Source of the DNA: Oxalobacteraceae bacterium UBA4003
Lineage (GTDB): Bacteria > Pseudomonadota > Gammaproteobacteria > Burkholderiales > Burkholderiaceae_D
DNA: 6,350 bases
Assembly (NCBI GenBank): GCA_002384815.1
Contig: DGBN01000062.1
Location: 9,528-15,877, forward strand
Direction: 5' to 3'
Below, in pieces: positions 1-6,158 of the stretch (position 1 is the stretch's first letter; each line of letters starts with the position of its first letter). The notes beneath the pieces are model-generated. The model worked only from the letters and a program-made list of their open reading frames with translations, had not been told where the DNA came from and made no database searches. The position numbers were made by a program, and so were the translations under genes.

Positions 1-527
1 TCCACATCGGTGTAAATCAGGCATTCCTTCGCTTCCAGTGCGACCGCAACTGCAACAGCCGACGTATCCGAACCGCCACGTCCCAGCGTGGCGATATTGC
101 CGTCTTCATCCACCCCCTGGAAACCGGTAATGATCACGATACGGCCGGCATCCAGATCCTTCTTCACCTTCACGTCATCGATCGATTGTATGCGTGCCTT
201 GGTAAAAGCGGAATCGGTCTTGATGCCTGCCTGCCAGCCGGTATACGACACGGCTTCCTTACCGATGGAATGCAGCGCCATAGCCAGCAGGGCAACGGAC
301 ACCTGCTCGCCAGTCGAAGCCAGCATGTCGAGTTCGCGTGGATTCGGATACGGCATCAATTCCTTGGCCAAGCCGATCAAACGATTGGTTTCGCCGGACA
401 TGGCCGATGGCACCACCACGATTTGATAACCAGCGTCATGCCATTTGGCGACGCGTCTGGCAACATTCTTGATGCGCTCGGTAGAGCCCATCGATGTGCC
501 GCCGTATTTGTGAACAATTAAAGCCAT
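1..527 (-). CDS. lysC: Aspartokinase, N-terminal 175 residues (partial at left edge)
   Basis: Aspartate kinase phosphorylates L-aspartate with ATP to give aspartyl-4-phosphate, the first step toward lysine, threonine, methionine and diaminopimelate in the cytoplasm. The visible protein is the amino-acid-kinase domain. Residues 7-12 read KYGGTS, the N-terminal nucleotide/substrate-binding signature. VVVPSAMSGETNRL covers 37-50, STGEQVSVALL covers 71-81, and TGFQG (134-138) leads to TLGRGGSDTSA (147-157), the aspartate/ATP-binding part. Members have about 410-420 residues, so more than half, including the C-terminal ACT regulatory domains, lies outside the window and feedback control cannot be judged. 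The ATG at 527-525 gives the usual family N-terminus (MALIV then KYGGTS). Upstream there is no Shine-Dalgarno sequence: the bases next to the ATG on the coding strand read CTCCTT. The gene lies 147 nt after tilS in the same direction and probably has its own promoter. Identification is firm. Confidence 0.97.
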   Translation of the reverse strand, partial: MALIVHKYGGTSMGSTERIKNVARRVAKWHDAGYQIVVVPSAMSGETNRLIGLAKELMPYPNPRELDMLASTGEQVSVALLAMALHSIGKEAVSYTGWQAGIKTDSAFTKARIQSIDDVKVKKDLDAGRIVIITGFQGVDEDGNIATLGRGGSDTSAVAVAVALEAKECLIYTDV

Positions 528-536
528 AAGGAGTGA

Positions 537-548
537 AAAGCGCGCTTT
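537..548. repeat. 12-bp perfect palindrome in the lysC leader
   Basis: AAAGCGCGCTTT reads the same on both strands and lies 10-21 nt upstream of the lysC start codon, downstream of the candidate promoter. On the lysC strand it sits between two copies of CTTTTCA, one of which overlaps it. As RNA it could form only a very short hairpin, so a dimeric protein-binding site is the more natural reading if it has a function. No known operator was recognised. Confidence 0.4.
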
Positions 549-580
549 GAAAAGAGGTAAGCTGGAAAAATCAACCCACA

Positions 581-609
581 ACTTTACAGCCTGCAGCGCA
601 GAATGACAA
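581..609 (-). promoter_or_regulatory. Candidate sigma-70 promoter for lysC
   Basis: On the minus strand TTGTCA (609-604, 5 of 6 to TTGACA) is followed after exactly 17 nt by TAAAGT (586-581, 4 of 6 to TATAAT). Transcription would start near 574 and give a leader of about 45 nt before the lysC ATG at 527. The position, in the 147-nt gap between tilS and lysC, suits a separate lysC promoter. The -10 box is weak and boxes this degenerate arise often by chance, so this is a guess from spacing and place. Confidence 0.33.
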
Positions 610-674
610 GTCCGGCAAGGGCTTCCAGCCATTTTCTGCTTATCAAAGTAACCAGAAACAGCAATGAAATTGAT

Positions 675-2072
675 TTATGGCGAATCGAACTGCCAGCGCA
701 GTTGAATGCGCGCGCCGGCTTGCGTACTGAAGGAATGGCTATCCATACCGATTCCAGCAGCAAACAGTAATTGCTTCTCTGCAAAAACCAGCGGCAAACG
801 TTCCCGTTCCCATGCCGGGACATCGCCAGCCTGGTAATGATATTTCAAACTTTTGGTGGGACGGTTGGCCGCCAGCTTCAGACGTTCGCCGCCGCTGCGC
901 AACTGGATGAGCAATGTCCGCTCGCGCAACCATTCCGCACTTGCGCCCTGCTCTGCTTCCTCGAAAAACAGCGTACCGCCGAATTCGGCAAACCGCATGG
1001 CTGTTGTACCGTCCCAGCGGAATGCCAGCGGTGGTTGCTCCAGCATGGCAGAATCGAGCTTGGGCGTGAGATAGACGCGATCGCGATGTCGACGGATATG
1101 GCAATCCGCGTGCGTGACGCATAACTGCGCATCGTGTTTGGCCTCAAGCAATTGCGTGCGCATTTCATTGAGCCAGGAAGTCGAAGGCATGCGTACGCCG
1201 CGCAAACCGAACCAGTAACGCAACATGTTATCGATGCGATCTGCGCTGAAATTTTTCAGCTTCGTAATGTCCAGGCATTCGCCATTCAGACAAACCATCA
1301 AATCCTGCGCGGCCAGTTCTATCAGCAGGCGTTGCGCCGACTGTGCGTGTTGCGCTGTGCGCGCAAAGCGCTGCTGAAAACCCGGAAAATGTTGCTCCAG
1401 TGTCGGCACGACCTGATGACGCAAAGCATTGCGCGCGTAGCGCGGATCAATATTCGACTCATCTTCGACAAAGCAAATGGAATGAGTAGTGACAAATTTT
1501 TCCAGATCCGGGCGTGCCACCTGCAGCAGCGGTCGCCCCATCAGCAATGCCTTGTCACCCAGCAAATCCGCTGCATGATTGACGCTATCCATGCCGGATA
1601 ATCCGGCCACGCCGGAGCCTCGCAATAATTGCAGCAGCACGGTTTCAGCCTGATCATCCTGATGATGTGCAGTCAACAGCAGCGGGACATCGTGTGCGCA
1701 GCACATTTCACCCAATGCAGCGTAGCGGCTTTGACGCGCCGCTTCTTCGATGCCGTTTTTTTCCTTCTTTCCGACTTGCACCTTGCGCGCATCGAATGCG
1801 ACATTCAACTCCGCGCACTGCTGCCGACAATGCGTCAACCATAGCTCGGCATTCGGACTCAAGCCGTGATGCACGTGAAAGGCAAACAGTTCCAATCCAT
1901 GCGACTGTGCATAGACATGCAGCAAATGCAGCAAGGCTGCCGAATCCAGGCCGCCGCTGTACGCAAGCGCAATCTTCGCGGAAGCAGGAGCAGAAAGAGA
2001 AACGCGCGTCCGGATCTCCCCTAACGCGCGTTCAAACTCGGCTTGCATAGACACAGTTTCTTTATTCGTCAC
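675..2072 (-). CDS. tilS: tRNA(Ile)-lysidine synthetase TilS
   Basis: TilS uses ATP and lysine to convert the wobble cytidine (C34) of the CAU-anticodon tRNA-Ile into lysidine, changing its charging from Met to Ile and its decoding from AUG to AUA. It is an essential cytoplasmic enzyme. The N-terminal PP-loop ATPase domain shows SGGLDS at 39-44, HVHHGLSP at 66-73 and AHHQDDQAETVLLQLLRG at 135-152. DESNIDPRYARNALRH (204-219) is the conserved tRNA-binding/catalytic segment. A middle domain spans about 230-340, and the C-terminal TilS domain about 385-460, including LRSGGERLKL (391-400). At 465 residues it is slightly longer than E. coli TilS (about 430). Two starts are possible: GTG at 2072, 3 nt after the accA stop and behind a GGAA, or ATG at 2048 behind AAAGAAA, giving 457 residues. 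Either lies upstream of the first conserved motif. The tight junction suggests translation coupled to accA. Confidence 0.96.
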   Translation of the reverse strand: MTNKETVSMQAEFERALGEIRTRVSLSAPASAKIALAYSGGLDSAALLHLLHVYAQSHGLELFAFHVHHGLSPNAELWLTHCRQQCAELNVAFDARKVQVGKKEKNGIEEAARQSRYAALGEMCCAHDVPLLLTAHHQDDQAETVLLQLLRGSGVAGLSGMDSVNHAADLLGDKALLMGRPLLQVARPDLEKFVTTHSICFVEDESNIDPRYARNALRHQVVPTLEQHFPGFQQRFARTAQHAQSAQRLLIELAAQDLMVCLNGECLDITKLKNFSADRIDNMLRYWFGLRGVRMPSTSWLNEMRTQLLEAKHDAQLCVTHADCHIRRHRDRVYLTPKLDSAMLEQPPLAFRWDGTTAMRFAEFGGTLFFEEAEQGASAEWLRERTLLIQLRSGGERLKLAANRPTKSLKYHYQAGDVPAWERERLPLVFAEKQLLFAAGIGMDSHSFSTQAGARIQLRWQFDSP

Positions 2073-2075
2073 GCA

Positions 2076-3050
2076 TCATTCCGGTGTGTTGAGCTCTTTG
2101 AACTTACCGTAACTCATCAATTTTTCGTGACGTGCCGTCAGCAAATCCTTGGTTTTCATGCCCTGGAACTGACGTACGGTATCGGCCAGCGCACGCTTGA
2201 CCAGTGCCGCCATCTGCTTGGGATCACGATGCGCGCCACCCAAAGGTTCATTGATGATCTTGTCGATCAGGCCCATGGCTTTCAAGCGATGTGCAGTCAG
2301 ACCGAGCGCTTCTGCCGCATCGGAGGCACGCTCTGCGGATTTCCACAAAATCGATGCGCAGCCTTCTGGCGAAATCACCGAGTAAGTCGAATATTGCAAC
2401 ATCAGCACTGCATCGCCGACTGCAATTGCCAGCGCGCCGCCGGAGCCGCCTTCGCCGATGATGGTTGCGATCAGCGGCACCTTCAATTCAGCCATCACAT
2501 ACAGATTGTGACCGATCGCTTCCGACTGGCCGCGTTCTTCCGCATCAATGCCGGGAAATGCACCTGGCGTATCGACAAAGGTAAACACCGGCAGATTGAA
2601 TTTTTCAGCCAGCTTCATCAGGCGCATCGCCTTGCGATAGCCTTCCGGTTTCGGCATGCCGAAATTACGCATGCTGCGTTCCTTGGTATCGCGACCTTTT
2701 TGATGGCCGATGACCATGCAAGGCATGCCATTGAAACGGGCCAGACCACCGACGATAGACAGGTCATCGGCGTAGCTGCGATCACCGTGCAATTCGTGAA
2801 AGTCGGTAAAGATTTCATTCACATAATCCATCGTGTATGGACGCTGTGGATGACGCGCAATCTGCGATACCTGCCATGGCGTGAGCTTGGCGTAGATGTC
2901 TTTAGTCAGTTGCTGGCTTTTCTTCGACAGACGCTCAATCTCTTCCGAGATATCGACTGCCGAATCGTCCTGCACAAAGCGCAGCTCTTCGATCTTGGAA
3001 TCGAGTTCTGCAATCGGCTGTTCAAAGCCGAGGAAAGTCGTTTTACTCAT
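2076..3050 (-). CDS. accA: Acetyl-CoA carboxylase carboxyltransferase subunit alpha
   Basis: AccA pairs with AccD in an alpha2-beta2 carboxyltransferase that moves the carboxyl group from biotin-BCCP to acetyl-CoA, giving malonyl-CoA, the first committed step of fatty-acid synthesis in the cytoplasm. The 324-residue length matches the family (E. coli 319). The N-terminal 10-50 is charged, helical and coiled-coil-like, as in other AccA proteins. The crotonase-fold carboxyltransferase core follows: VDTPGAFPGIDAEERGQSEA (159-178), the glycine-rich GEGGSGGALAIAVGD (199-213) that forms the oxyanion/biotin site, and YSVISPEGCASILWK (223-237). The start ATG at 3050-3048 is well supported by AAGGAGG (3061-3055) 4 nt upstream, the best ribosome-binding site in the minus-strand block. 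It lies 46 nt after the glycosylase gene and 3 nt before tilS, so it is probably an internal operon gene. accD is not in the window. Confidence 0.98.
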   Translation of the reverse strand: MSKTTFLGFEQPIAELDSKIEELRFVQDDSAVDISEEIERLSKKSQQLTKDIYAKLTPWQVSQIARHPQRPYTMDYVNEIFTDFHELHGDRSYADDLSIVGGLARFNGMPCMVIGHQKGRDTKERSMRNFGMPKPEGYRKAMRLMKLAEKFNLPVFTFVDTPGAFPGIDAEERGQSEAIGHNLYVMAELKVPLIATIIGEGGSGGALAIAVGDAVLMLQYSTYSVISPEGCASILWKSAERASDAAEALGLTAHRLKAMGLIDKIINEPLGGAHRDPKQMAALVKRALADTVRQFQGMKTKDLLTARHEKLMSYGKFKELNTPE

Positions 3051-3096
3051 CGTGCCTCCTTCTGATCACACGAGGTGGATATATTCATATGGCGGC

Positions 3097-3744
3097 TCAA
3101 GCTGGTGTACCCACCGCATCAAGACTGCGCCACAGGTACCAGGTTGCCACCGTACGGTAGGGCTCCCAATTGGCGGCGACTTCTCGCGCATCGCTGCGGG
3201 AAACCGGCTCGCCGGAAAAATAGTTGCGACTGATGCCAGCCAGCAGACCGAGGTCGTCCAGCGGCAAAATATTCGGCCGGAGCAGATTAAATATCAAAAA
3301 CATCTCCGCTGTCCAGCGTCCGATGCCGCGAATTTGAATCAGATCGGCAATAACGTCCTCATCTTCCATCTCGGCCCACTTGCCACAATTGACACGTTTC
3401 GCCTTGAAATGGTCGGCCAGATCGAGGATGTACTCTGATTTTCGCTTGGACAAGCCGCAAGCCGCCAGTTTATCCCCTGCCTTGATGACCTGCACGGGCG
3501 TGCACTTCGGGCAGACTTCGAGAAACCGCTGCCACACACTATCGGCGGCCTTGACGGAAATCTGCTGGCCGATGATGGAGCGCGCCAATGTTGAAAACGG
3601 CTCACCACGGCTTGCCAGATGCAGGTCGCCGAATTGCGGAATCAGCTTGCGCATGATGCGGTCGCGTTTCATCAACTCGACCTTCGCATCCTCCCAGTAG
3701 ACAGGCAGGCTACATGTTTCATCGGCGACAATCATTTTCCCCAT
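3097..3744 (-). CDS. DNA-3-methyladenine glycosylase II, short AlkA-like HhH-GPD protein
   Basis: Proteins of this family cut the N-glycosidic bond of alkylated bases such as 3-methyladenine, starting base excision repair. FSTLARSIIGQQIS (50-63) is the typical first conserved helix pair. LIQIRGIGRWTAEMFLIF (135-152) is the helix-hairpin-helix that grips the DNA backbone. PLDDLG follows at 161-166, and D163 or D164 (most likely the second, by analogy with Asp238 of E. coli AlkA) is the catalytic aspartate. The C-terminus has no four-cysteine iron-sulfur cluster, which argues against MutY or Nth. At 215 residues it lacks the N-terminal domain of E. coli AlkA (282 aa), like the compact Mag1-type enzymes. 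Its start lies 6 nt after the cysS stop. ATG at 3744 and an in-frame ATG at 3735 (behind GGGGA) are both possible. No Ada-type operator was seen, so expression probably follows cysS. The exact substrate range cannot be read from sequence. Confidence 0.92.
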   Translation of the reverse strand: MGKMIVADETCSLPVYWEDAKVELMKRDRIMRKLIPQFGDLHLASRGEPFSTLARSIIGQQISVKAADSVWQRFLEVCPKCTPVQVIKAGDKLAACGLSKRKSEYILDLADHFKAKRVNCGKWAEMEDEDVIADLIQIRGIGRWTAEMFLIFNLLRPNILPLDDLGLLAGISRNYFSGEPVSRSDAREVAANWEPYRTVATWYLWRSLDAVGTPA

Positions 3745-3750
3745 CCTGCT

Positions 3751-5148
3751 CTACGCCCTTCGCCATTCGGTTATACCGCCGGGTTTATCTTCCAGGATGA
3801 TGCCTTTTTCCAGCAAGACGGCACGAATACGATCCGCCTCGCCAAAATTCTTTGCCTGTTTTGCCTCTGCGCGTGCAGCGATTTGTCCGGCAACAAATGT
3901 TTCCATCTCGTCAGCACCGGCTGCATTTGTCAATCCGGCATGCAGGAATTGCTGCGCCGGACGCTGCAAAAGACCGACTATACCAGCCAGCTTGCACAAC
4001 TGGCGCGCCAGTATCGGTGATTTTTCCCTATTGATTTCATTTGCCAGTTCAAACAACACTGCAATTGCCAGCGGTGTGTTGAAATCATCATTCATCGCAT
4101 CAGCAAAACGCACGGCATGCACTTCTGTCATGTCCAGCGGCAAATTATCTGGCGCCACTTCCTTCAAGGCCGTATACATGCGCGTCAGGGCATTACGCGC
4201 ATCGTCCAGATGCGCATCGGAATAATTCAGCTGGCTGCGATAATGTGCCCGCAAAATGAAGAAGCGCACAACTTCCGCATCGAATTTCTCCAGTACTTCG
4301 CGTATGGTGAAAAAATTACCCAGTGACTTGGACATTTTTTCATTGTCAACGCGTACAAAACCGTTGTGCATCCAGTAATTGACAAAGGTATGCCCGCTCG
4401 CACCTTCAGACTGCGCAATTTCATTTTCATGATGTGGAAATTGCAGATCGGCGCCACCGCCATGAATATCGAACTGTTCGCCCAGCAACTCGCAAGCCAT
4501 TGCCGAACATTCGATATGCCAGCCCGGACGGCCACTGCCCCATCTGGAAGACCACTTCACTTCTTCCGGCTCCGCTTCTTTCGATGACTTCCACAATACA
4601 AAGTCCAACGGATCACGTTTTCCGGTGTTGACATCGACACGCTCACCAGCGCGCAGGTCGTCCAGCGATTTTCCGGACAACTTGCCATAAGCGGCAAAAT
4701 CGCGCACCGAGTAATTGACATCGCCATCGGAAGATTTATACGCGAGGCCATTGCGCTCCAGCGTTTCAATCAAGCCCAGCATTTGCGGCACGTAGTTGGT
4801 TGCACGCGGTTCGTGATCCGGTTTTTGCACACCCAGCGCGGCGGCATCTTCATCCATCGCATCGATGAAGCGTTGTGTCAGCTGCGAAATCGACTCGCCG
4901 TTTTCTGCCGCACGCTTGATGATCTTGTCATCGATGTCGGTGATGTTGCGAACGTAAGTAACTTCATAACCGGAAGTGCGCAACCAGCGTTGCACCAGAT
5001 CGAACACCACCATCACGCGCGCGTGTCCGATATGACAATAGTCGTACACCGTCATGCCGCACACATACATCCGGACTTTGCCCGGATCAATAGGAGTAAA
5101 CGGCTGCTTCTCGCGCGCCAGCGTATTGTAGATCTTCAGGGCACTCAT
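3751..5148 (-). CDS. cysS: Cysteinyl-tRNA synthetase
   Basis: CysS is a class I aminoacyl-tRNA synthetase that activates cysteine with ATP and loads it on tRNA-Cys in the cytoplasm. The 465 residues fit the family (E. coli 461). The HIGH motif is intact at 39-42 and KMSKS at 271-275. The four zinc ligands that select cysteine are present as C30 (in YVCGMTVYD), C214 (HIEC), H239 and E243 (PHHENE), matching E. coli C28, C209, H234 and E238. DIDDKII (71-77) and the C-terminal anticodon-binding helical domain (about 310-465) are also present. The ATG at 5148 fits the family N-terminus, but no clear Shine-Dalgarno sequence precedes it (upstream AAACAGACAAACATTC). The ATG overlaps the TGA of a 53-codon upstream frame as ATGA, so translation may be coupled to it. 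cysS is the first recognised gene of the leftward operon. Confidence 0.98.
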   Translation of the reverse strand: MSALKIYNTLAREKQPFTPIDPGKVRMYVCGMTVYDYCHIGHARVMVVFDLVQRWLRTSGYEVTYVRNITDIDDKIIKRAAENGESISQLTQRFIDAMDEDAAALGVQKPDHEPRATNYVPQMLGLIETLERNGLAYKSSDGDVNYSVRDFAAYGKLSGKSLDDLRAGERVDVNTGKRDPLDFVLWKSSKEAEPEEVKWSSRWGSGRPGWHIECSAMACELLGEQFDIHGGGADLQFPHHENEIAQSEGASGHTFVNYWMHNGFVRVDNEKMSKSLGNFFTIREVLEKFDAEVVRFFILRAHYRSQLNYSDAHLDDARNALTRMYTALKEVAPDNLPLDMTEVHAVRFADAMNDDFNTPLAIAVLFELANEINREKSPILARQLCKLAGIVGLLQRPAQQFLHAGLTNAAGADEMETFVAGQIAARAEAKQAKNFGEADRIRAVLLEKGIILEDKPGGITEWRRA

Positions 5149-5306
5149 GAATGTTTGTCTGTTTCGGCCAGGAATTTGCTACCAGCTTTGATACCTATCG
5201 CCATCGACACGTATCCGCCTATCCACAGCACTGATGCGACCATGTCGCAAAACACTTTGTCATACTTCTTTTTGATAAAATGCACGTTTTTGCGGCAGTA
5301 TAGCAT
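5145..5306 (-). CDS. Candidate 53-residue small membrane protein upstream of cysS (hypothetical)
   Basis: I do not recognise this frame. It runs from ATG at 5306-5304 to TGA at 5147-5145, and the TGA overlaps the cysS ATG in an ATGA junction typical of coupled genes. It encodes a basic N-terminal part with KKKYDK at residues 12-17, a hydrophobic stretch at about 22-41 (MVASVLWIGGYVSMAIGIKA) that could form one membrane helix, and a short polar tail. My hand count of G+C over the three codon positions is about 43, 32 and 57 percent, a coding-like pattern. Against it: 53 open codons are not rare by chance, the only purine-rich ribosome-binding candidate (GGGAAG) sits 11 nt from the ATG, and a good extended -10 box overlaps the start. 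Transcription from that box would force a later start such as GTG at 5285 or ATG at 5243. It could instead be untranslated cysS leader. Confidence 0.33.
   Translation of the reverse strand: MLYCRKNVHFIKKKYDKVFCDMVASVLWIGGYVSMAIGIKAGSKFLAETDKHS
5235..5249. repeat. Inverted repeat, 6-bp arms with 3-nt loop, in the cysS leader region
   Basis: TGCGAC and GTCGCA flank a CAT (ATG on the minus strand). The arms pair perfectly, and the next outer bases do not match. If the cysS transcript starts near 5290, this would be a GC-rich hairpin about 40-55 nt into the leader. No T-run follows on the minus strand, so it is not a terminator. It also falls inside the candidate small ORF, centred on its in-frame ATG codon 22. 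Confidence 0.4.
5297..5305 (-). promoter_or_regulatory. Extended -10 element, candidate cysS promoter
   Basis: On the minus strand TGCTATACT (5305-5297) combines the TGn extension with TATACT, 5 of 6 to the sigma-70 -10 consensus. No good -35 box is seen 16-18 nt upstream, which is acceptable for extended -10 promoters. Transcription would begin near 5290 and leave a leader of about 140 nt before cysS. It is the strongest -10-like box I found on the cysS side of the divergent region. It overlaps the ATG of the candidate small ORF, so the two readings partly exclude each other. Confidence 0.42.
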
Positions 5307-5396
5307 TGATGAAATTTCTTCCCGTCACCGAAATGATGGACGCGACTTCAGCAATGCGACAACAGATTTGGCAAACCGCAAACACCCGATACTAAC

Positions 5397-5425
5397 TTGC
5401 AAACGGGACGGCATAATATGATAGT
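5397..5425 (+). promoter_or_regulatory. Weak candidate promoter for ppiA-ppiB
   Basis: TTGCAA (5397-5402, 4 of 6) is followed after 17 nt by GATAGT (5420-5425, 4 of 6). Two better -10-like words, CATAAT (5412-5417) and TATGAT (5417-5422), overlap the region but lack a well-spaced -35 box. Another option is TTGGCA at 5368-5373 with GATACT at 5389-5394, but that spacer is only 15 nt. The area is AT-richer than its flanks and about 120 nt before the ppiA ATG. The exact promoter cannot be chosen by eye. Confidence 0.22.
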
Positions 5426-5535
5426 GCCATCATTCCTGCAACCGCAGCATCGAAGAAACTCCTGCCGGGCAGACGAGCTTGCTTGAAAAAGGCGAGCGTC
5501 AGCAGCCGGCATTTTGCAACCTGTCCATTCAGAAT

Positions 5536-5543
5536 GAAGGAAG
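5536..5543 (+). promoter_or_regulatory. Ribosome-binding site that fixes the ppiA start
   Basis: GAAGGAAG lies upstream of the ATG at 5549, with the AAGGA core ending 7 nt before it. This favours 5549 over the in-frame ATG at 5483. The longer form would place 22 polar residues ahead of the signal peptide and spoil it. Confidence 0.75.
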
Positions 5544-5548
5544 TCCGT

Positions 5549-6127
5549 ATGAAATTTTTCCGTCGTCGCGCCCTCTCCATGGTCTTCGCCCTGTCGCTCT
5601 CGGGCGCACTACAACTGGCGCATGCAGCCGATGCGCCGCGCGTCTTGCTGAAAACGAACATGGGCGATATCGTGCTGGAACTGAATCAGGAGAAGGCATC
5701 GAAAACCGTAGTCAATTTTCTGCAATATGTAAAAAGCGGTCAATACAACGGCACGATTTTTCATCGCGTTATCGGTAATTTCATGATTCAGGGCGGCGGT
5801 TTCGACAAGGACATGCGTGAAAAAGCAACCCGTGCGCCTATCCCGAACGAAGCGCAAAACGGCTTGAAAAATGATCCCTACACGATCGCCATGGCACGTA
5901 CCGGCAATCCGCACTCCGCCACTGCACAATTTTTCATCAATACTCAATCCAACAACATGCTGAACTATCCAGGTCAGGATGGCTGGGGCTATGCGGTATT
6001 CGGCAAAGTCATCAAGGGCACAGAAGTCGTCGACAAGATCAGACAGGTCAATACCGGCAATCGCGGACCGCATCAAAACGTACCGTTACAAGCGGTGATC
6101 ATCGAATCCGCTACCATTACGCAATAA
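5549..6127 (+). CDS. ppiA: Periplasmic peptidyl-prolyl cis-trans isomerase, cyclophilin type
   Basis: PpiA is a cyclophilin that speeds cis-trans isomerisation of Xaa-Pro bonds in proteins folding in the periplasm. The 192-residue product matches E. coli PpiA (190). Residues 1-26 form a signal peptide: basic KFFRRR at 2-7, hydrophobic core at about 8-24, and AHA (24-26) before the probable cleavage ahead of A27-D28. The three arginines only weakly resemble a Tat motif, so Sec export is more likely. The cyclophilin core follows: TIFHRVI (69-75) with R73 as the expected catalytic arginine, FMIQGGGF (78-85), TIAMAR (112-117), SATAQFFIN (123-131) and GYAVFGKV (147-154). The start is set by a good ribosome-binding site at 5536-5543. 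The stop at 6125-6127 is followed after 31 nt by ppiB, so the two probably share a transcript. A 7-T run after the stop has no adjacent stem and is not taken as a terminator. Confidence 0.95.
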   Translation: MKFFRRRALSMVFALSLSGALQLAHAADAPRVLLKTNMGDIVLELNQEKASKTVVNFLQYVKSGQYNGTIFHRVIGNFMIQGGGFDKDMREKATRAPIPNEAQNGLKNDPYTIAMARTGNPHSATAQFFINTQSNNMLNYPGQDGWGYAVFGKVIKGTEVVDKIRQVNTGNRGPHQNVPLQAVIIESATITQ

Positions 6128-6158
6128 TTTTTTTACTTCACATCCAACAAGGACTCAT

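Larger units (their letters stand above)
5149..5548. other. Divergent intergenic region between cysS and ppiA
   Basis: This 400-nt stretch separates leftward cysS from rightward ppiA. The cysS-proximal 160 nt hold the candidate small ORF, extended -10 box and inverted repeat listed separately. In 5307-5548 I see no gene with support, only weak promoter-like boxes for ppiA around 5397-5425 and the ppiA ribosome-binding site. A 7-mer ATGCGAC occurs at 5234-5240 and again at 5354-5360. That is too short to interpret. Confidence 0.7.

Noticed and set aside
620..640. Possible terminator between tilS and lysC (AGCC/GGCT arms)
   Set aside because: The stem is only 4 bp and no T run follows on the minus strand, so it is not a credible intrinsic terminator.
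1134..1601. 155-codon plus-strand open frame opposite tilS
   Set aside because: Antisense shadow of the TilS coding sequence, with no ribosome-binding site, domain or motif.
2043..3065. 340-codon plus-strand open frame antisense to accA
   Set aside because: It lies entirely opposite accA, whose motifs, length and ribosome-binding site are all convincing. The plus-strand translation is rich in His, Arg and Cys with no recognisable domain, as expected from the antisense of a biased coding sequence.
5333..5395. 20-codon plus-strand ORF in the divergent region
   Set aside because: It is very short, has no ribosome-binding site and no notable composition. It is expected by chance.
4783..5421. 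212-codon plus-strand frame spanning the cysS start and the intergenic region
   Set aside because: Most of it is antisense to the conserved N-terminal CysS region. It has no ribosome-binding site or recognisable domain.
5418..5433. Inverted repeat ATGAT-n6-ATCAT near the candidate ppiA promoter
   Set aside because: Five-base AT-rich arms are common by chance and match no operator I know.
5483..6127. Longer ppiA form starting at ATG 5483
   Set aside because: It adds 22 residues before a good signal peptide. The ATG at 5549 has a well-spaced AAGGA and gives the family length.
6091..6134. Possible terminator after ppiA: AGCGG/CCGCT arms and a 7-T run
   Set aside because: The arms are only 5 bp with a 12-nt loop, and 15 nt separate them from the T run. 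ppiB follows closely with its own ribosome-binding site, so read-through is more likely.
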